Below, piece after piece: positions 59,597 through 64,000 of a DNA stretch of 64,000 nt. A program made the position numbers and the translations under genes. Source of the stretch: Micropterus salmoides (taxonomy: Eukaryota; Chordata; Actinopteri; Centrarchiformes; Centrarchidae); assembly GCF_014851395.1 (NCBI RefSeq), contig NW_024040040.1:20255000-20318999 (forward strand), written 5' to 3'. The first letter of the stretch is position 1; every line of letters begins with the position of its first letter. The notes below the pieces were generated by a model that did not search any database, was not told where the DNA came from, and saw nothing but the letters and a program-made list of their open reading frames with translations.

Positions 59597-60485
59597 ACCA
59601 TCCTTCAAGGCACTTTGCTACGCCTCTTTTGCATTTCTGCCATCAACTGTCAATCAATCAATGTAACGGCGTAAAACTGTGGGCAGGGTATGTGTCTCGT
59701 GGCACCCACATGCTAGCATGCTTCCTCATGCATGTGCATAATACAAACTAAATGGGGACCCACAAAGACAAACATTTCTCATACTGCTACTAGTGGTGAG
59801 ATATTTCACCACAGAATGCTTCTTCATTAAACAAGCAAGTGTAAATGGGTTCACTGATGCTTGGAAGTTTTTAACTTGAACTCAATAATATTCAAAGCTG
59901 TTTAATACTGGCATCCTGAGTACAGAAATATTGGCATATACTGGCCTAGATTTCAAACTTCGGTTTGTATAAAATCAAATCAGAAAACATACAAAAGCTT
60001 GATGAAGTCTTCAGAGTTGTTATGTAGACTCAGCAGGACGTTGAAACTGGCAAATAACATTTAGAACCTTTTAAAACTAAACTCAAACAAATCACTCAAC
60101 AAAGAGTAGTACTGGGGATAGCTCCGTAGTCATCATGTGACCTGGACATGGAACTATATAGCACATATCACATCATAGAGGGCGGTCTTATATTTTTTCC
60201 TGACAAATGAGCAAACTACATCTGCTGAGGAAGACCATGAAATGCAGTTGAATGCGCTGAAAAGGTACATTTATTTGCAAACGACAAACAAATTTGTAAG
60301 GACCCTGGACAGCTCCAGGATCAGCACACTGGACAGCAGTTATGGCAGGTCTTTTTTTTCTCCTTTTTTTACTCCCAGACTCCTCTTGGCTAGCGTGGTT
60401 AACGAGAAAAAAGAAGCCTCTGAGCTGCAACTTATGGTAAAAACCCACACTTGTGTGTAAAAATTTTTTATACCGTAGATTTTAC
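59597..60485. other. no gene seen
   Basis: Ordinary AT-rich sequence. A purine/pyrimidine run near 60345-60370 separates it from the exon-like stretch. Confidence 0.5.
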
Positions 60486-60620
60486 CTGCACCACAGTATT
60501 TACAGAGTTTTTCAATTGCGAGCAGCTTCCTCTCTTCATCAGAGGTGAACCTACCACTGAGTCTCACTTTTTTCTTTATCCCAGGGACTGATCTGTTCTC
60601 CAGTGCAGCTCTGACTTCAA
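60486..60620 (-). other. exon-like segment, minus strand
   Basis: A minus-strand stretch of 135 nt flanked by a T-rich TTTTTTCCAAG acceptor (upstream side, 60621 on) and a CAG/GTAAAA donor (60485 down). The open frame gives VEVRAALENRSVPGIKKKVR then LSGRFTSDEERKLLAIEKLC and KYCGAG, a charged, protein-like composition. Both boundaries fall in phase 1, so it could be a symmetric internal exon. No neighbouring exon was found within a few hundred bases and no family is recognised; GRFTSDEERKLL is faintly Myb/SANT-like, too weak to assign. It could also be a transposase exon fossil or chance. Confidence 0.3.
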
Positions 60621-60689
60621 CTTGGAAAAAACACACTTGAAATCCTCAGTTGCAAGCAAACCTCAGACCTAATTTCATTCACTGGCCTC

Positions 60690-60890
60690 CGACGTGTTCT
60701 GTCATGCTCTATCGCTCTTATTTTGTGCATTAAAGTGTGATCTTTTTTTCCCTTACGTCTTCAATTTGCTACTGATGTTCCATGCTCTGCCTCCCTTTTT
60801 CCATATTGTAACCTTCCTGTTTCTTCAAACACATTTACGCGCTGGTTTTGTATTTTTAAAGCGCTGTATAAATAAAGTTGACTTAGACAA
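60690..60890 (+). mobile_element. probable LINE/SINE 3' end
   Basis: Ends in TTAAAGCGCTGTATAAATAAAGTTGACTT, the same design as the L2 and SINE tails here (GCGCTATATAAATAAAATTG). The preceding T/C-rich sequence has no coding potential. Left boundary is a guess. Confidence 0.4.
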
Positions 60891-62085
60891 ACGAGAACTG
60901 CTGTGCCTTTACCACATACATGTGATACTTCTTTTTCTCTAGATAGATGAGAAATGCAGGTAAAATATTATGATTGAAGAAGATGAATAAAACAAGACAG
61001 AGGAGAGTTTTCAATGCAAACGAGTCGATTTTACTACTAAGTGTATCTGTGGAGGCAGCAGAGTAGCCTAAGGCAAAACGTACACTTAGCTTTGGTCTAT
61101 ACAAGGCCCAGCAGTGAATCATTAGAGCTCAGCTGTCCAAACTACACCACCAATCTGGCCCAGGCATATGGCTGCATGACACTCGTATGAATTACTACTA
61201 CATGCTTGTGTTGTTGTTTTTCCTGCCTTTTAAATGTTCTCTGAGCCGGTGCAACACTCCAAACGCTGTTTTACATCAGAGCAGATCAAAATCACGGCTC
61301 TGAAGCCTGAGAACAGAATGAAACCGGTCTGCGTTCAACATAGGAAAGAGGTGTGATCAGGTTCAAACGCTTTAAAGTATCTTTTAAAGAAGCAAGTTAA
61401 AATCACTAACTAAAGACTTACAAAATTATACAATTCTGGAAATCTAGAATCAGTTTTCAGTATCTGATGCAGTGTTTATGGATAAACAGTAAATTTTTTC
61501 CGTATGCATTTTAAAATTAGGACCAATACTAAAAAAATTTATGATTAAGTTCACAAAAAATCAATTCAGGGCACCACCAAGCGGCCTGATTGCAATTAAA
61601 ACCCGTCCTTATTTAAGCCCAGGCTAATAGTCTGAGACAGTATTGATCAGTAATGTAAGACTAGATTGGATCAACATCAGTATCAACCAATATTCGAAGT
61701 GTGACAACTGGAATGCATACAGACAACAGAAAAGATGAACAAAAGGATGGCAGTAGAGTTTTTCTCTGTCTTATGTTTAGCTGAGAAGCTTAAAAAATGA
61801 GACCACTGATTGCCTTCGGTGTTAAATAACCTTTCAAACTAGTTCGTTTTTGTCAAATGTGCATGACAAATTAGTCCTTGTCTTCTTTCTTTCACACCTT
61901 TCTTGCAGTTTTCCCCCTATGTGATCTAGCAAAAGCCATTTACCCCCATTTCATTACTTTCTTGTATCCTAATTCAGCAATTCCCTCTCTGACTCCATCT
62001 ACCCTAGGTTTGCAGGAATATTTCATCACATCCGTCTTGACCTTTGACCTTCCTATTGGTTGCTGTGAAGTCGGAGGCTGGTGAA
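60891..62085. other. no gene seen; weak conserved-looking stretch at 61150-61370
   Basis: 61150-61370 is repeat-poor with balanced composition (TGAGCCGGTGCAACACTCC near 61242). 61560-61640 has GATTGCAATTAAAACCCGTC. Elsewhere AT-rich. Confidence 0.4.
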
Positions 62086-62445
62086 TTCAAGCTTTTATAC
62101 ACCAGAGGGTTCCCTCCTTGCTCATCTTGACACGTGCGCTCATTTTTTGCATGTGTAATTGTTCAGACACTTCACAGCACATTATCAAATTCATCAGCTA
62201 ATCATTTAAGACCTCCTCTTTTATCTGCAGGATGGTCTGCGAATGATCCAATGGCACGCCGATCGATAGGAAAATCGGAATATGCAAAGTCTGTTCTGAT
62301 GTTTGGCATCGCTCAACCTTTAGCGCTTTCATCTCGGCCTTTTGATGTTGCTTTTAATCTGCATAGCGCAGTGTGAGTGGCTAATGGAGTCAAGCGTCTC
62401 CTTCAGCGGAGAGGACTCCGCTGCTGGAGTCCACCTGTCAGGACT
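62086..62445. promoter_or_regulatory. candidate conserved non-coding element
   Basis: Repeat-poor with ATTCATCAGCTAATCATTTAAG, GGCACGCCGATCGATAGG, GAATATGCAAAGTC and CTTTAGCGCTTTCATCTCGG. A short inverted repeat CAGCGGAGAGGACTCCGCTG lies at 62404-62423. The 80-codon frame at 62134-62376 is not considered coding. Confidence 0.35.
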
Positions 62446-62559
62446 GGACAAAATTTCAAAATGAGATTTGGAAAAGGACAAGTTTTGTGAATGGCTGAAG
62501 GAATGAACAGATCCTGTTCTGTTAAGTGAAAAAAGCACAGAAGTATGGATGTATAGCAA

Positions 62560-62880
62560 ATATTTCAATTTTTCAATTTTGAATCTGTTTGTAATATTCT
62601 GATATTTGGTTGTTCAGTTTGTCTTTAAAATGTCAGAAAATAGTGAACTATGTATGTCCCAAGTTTCCAGTGTCGAAGTTGATGCATCCAAATGTCTTGT
62701 TTTGTCCGACCAACAGTCCAAATATATTCATTTTAAAATAACACAAAACAAAGCAGCAATTCCTCACATTTAAAGATCTAGTTATCTATCTGATCTAGTA
62801 ATATTTGACATTTTTGCTTCATAAATTATTTTTTAATTGTTGCCATTTTCCATCAGTCATCAAAGGCATTCATTAACTTG
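62560..62880 (+). repeat. common teleost interspersed repeat, diverged
   Basis: AAAATGTCAGAAAATAGTGAA, CCAAATGTCTTGTTTTGTCCG with ACCAACAGTCCAAA, CAGCAATTCCTCACATTT and GACATTTTTGCTT appear in the order seen in a very abundant percomorph repeat. Boundaries are eroded and no coding sequence is seen. Confidence 0.55.
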
Positions 62881-64000
62881 AAACAAAACTAATTTCCACT
62901 GTGATACACACATATGAACTCAAGGTGCTTTAATAGAAGCTTTTACAGAATGCCATAAGTCATAATTGAGAACAGCTGTGTGAAAATAAAGAGACATTTC
63001 TGAGAGATATTATTATATAGAAAACAGGGTTGCTAGACTTAAGTATTTTACGGCTGAAACCCTTTAAACGTCTCTTCTCTTTTTTGTTTAATCAAATATT
63101 TAAAGAACAATGCTGACATGTTTTTCTTATTGTTAACAAATCCCATAAAAATACTAAAATATAAATCAGTGATATTCTTAAACAGCTGGCCACTGTAGTT
63201 TTTAAAGCAAAAACAATTACATTGCATTTGTTGAGGACTATTTTCAGTGGCGGATTAACACACGTTTGGTGCTTTAGTCAATATTTATGGTGGCAGGATG
63301 GTCTGAGATTGACGCCAAATTAACTAAAGTGCAAAACTTGTTTAAAGGATCAATTCCTCGTCGGTTTTGGTCTTTTAATGGGATTTGTTGACAAGAAATA
63401 TATAGAACATTTCTGGATTCATTTTTAAATATTTATTATTCATCATGGTGTGAGGGTTAAAAGTCTAGAACAAATACAGGTGAAAAGATGAGGAATATGA
63501 GGAGGAGGTGTTGGGTTTCTTCTGAAATGAGACATAATAAGCAGCTGGTCCAGGTCAACTCACTTTGATCAATTTGAAAACGTGAATTGACCGTATGTAA
63601 TTAACATAATAATGAAAAGCAGAGGCTTCGTCCACAGTGGTTTCTGTATTAACTGGATATGAGAAGAGAAAGATTTCCAGCTTTTCTCGCTTTGGAGAGA
63701 ATTTAAAGTGACTTGAGCCCGTTACTGCCAAGCAAACCTCACAGTTTCTTCTCTGTGAATAAACATGAAGCACTGAGGGTTTGGTATTCTGTAATTTGGC
63801 TACTTTTATTCGAGCAGGGTCATTTTCAAGAGAAATTACAAATTAAGAATTCAATAATACTTTTACAAAGACATTTCAGGAAAGATTCTTCTTCAGTCAT
63901 GATATCATACATAGTATTTAACAGTCCCTCTTCATTTTTTTAGCTTAAAAAAAGAAACAAAGATGAAGAAAGTGGAATTTTTTCAGTCGAAAATACAGTG
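62881..64000. other. no gene seen
   Basis: AT-rich, with frames of at most 76 codons and no motif. Confidence 0.6.

Noticed and set aside
1..64000. CRISPR arrays, bacterial operons, phage or plasmid features
   Set aside because: No spaced direct-repeat array, ribosome-binding-site-led gene series or prokaryotic gene was found; the DNA is vertebrate in character.

Overview
The window looks like nuclear DNA of a ray-finned fish, probably a percomorph teleost. The evidence is the repeat content: a Rex1 LINE, an L2 ('Maui'-type) LINE with its typical 3' end, a tRNA-derived SINE, several short non-autonomous DNA transposons of kinds common in teleosts, a Tc1/mariner fossil, and long (CA)n/(GT)n microsatellites. 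I find no intact protein-coding gene, tRNA, rRNA, CRISPR or bacterial feature. Open frames are short and scattered, as expected by chance in about 62% A+T DNA. The exceptions are the broken LINE frames and two exon-like stretches of uncertain status.

Layout. 1-5 kb: low-copy DNA with conserved-looking blocks, a 0.66-kb inverted-repeat element (1.13-1.78 kb) and microsatellites. 5.06-6.34 kb: 5'-truncated Rex1 on the minus strand. 6.9-11.43 kb: a nearly full-length but decayed L2 on the plus strand, with a second 5'-truncated L2 3' fragment inserted in reverse into its 3' UTR. 12-24 kb: several blocks of mixed-composition, homeobox-site-rich sequence (densest at 18.1-19.7 kb), a Tc1 fossil at 17.4-17.8 kb and a hAT-like element at 22.5-23.1 kb. 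24-35 kb: mostly featureless DNA, a (GT)28 tract, a SINE inserted in an older repeat (29.6-29.9 kb) and a tandem-unit repeat (30.1-30.6 kb). 35-50 kb: more conserved-looking blocks, a hairpin holding three TAATCC sites (36.3 kb), a perfect 44-bp palindrome (39.15 kb) and four short DNA transposons. 50-64 kb: more such blocks (notably 55.4-56.3 kb), a minus-strand SINE (59.5 kb), an exon-like minus-strand stretch (60.5 kb) and old repeats.

Interpretation. Many 200-900-bp blocks with balanced composition, few repeats and many TAATTA/ATTA motifs, with no exons between them, suggest a gene desert or very long intron that acts as regulatory landscape for a developmental gene outside the window. 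This is inference: conservation cannot be measured without alignment, and I cannot name the target gene. All mobile elements seen are internally broken, so none looks autonomous. I found no convincing undescribed gene system. The best leads are the palindrome, the TAATCC hairpin, the exon-like segments and the nested L2 structure.
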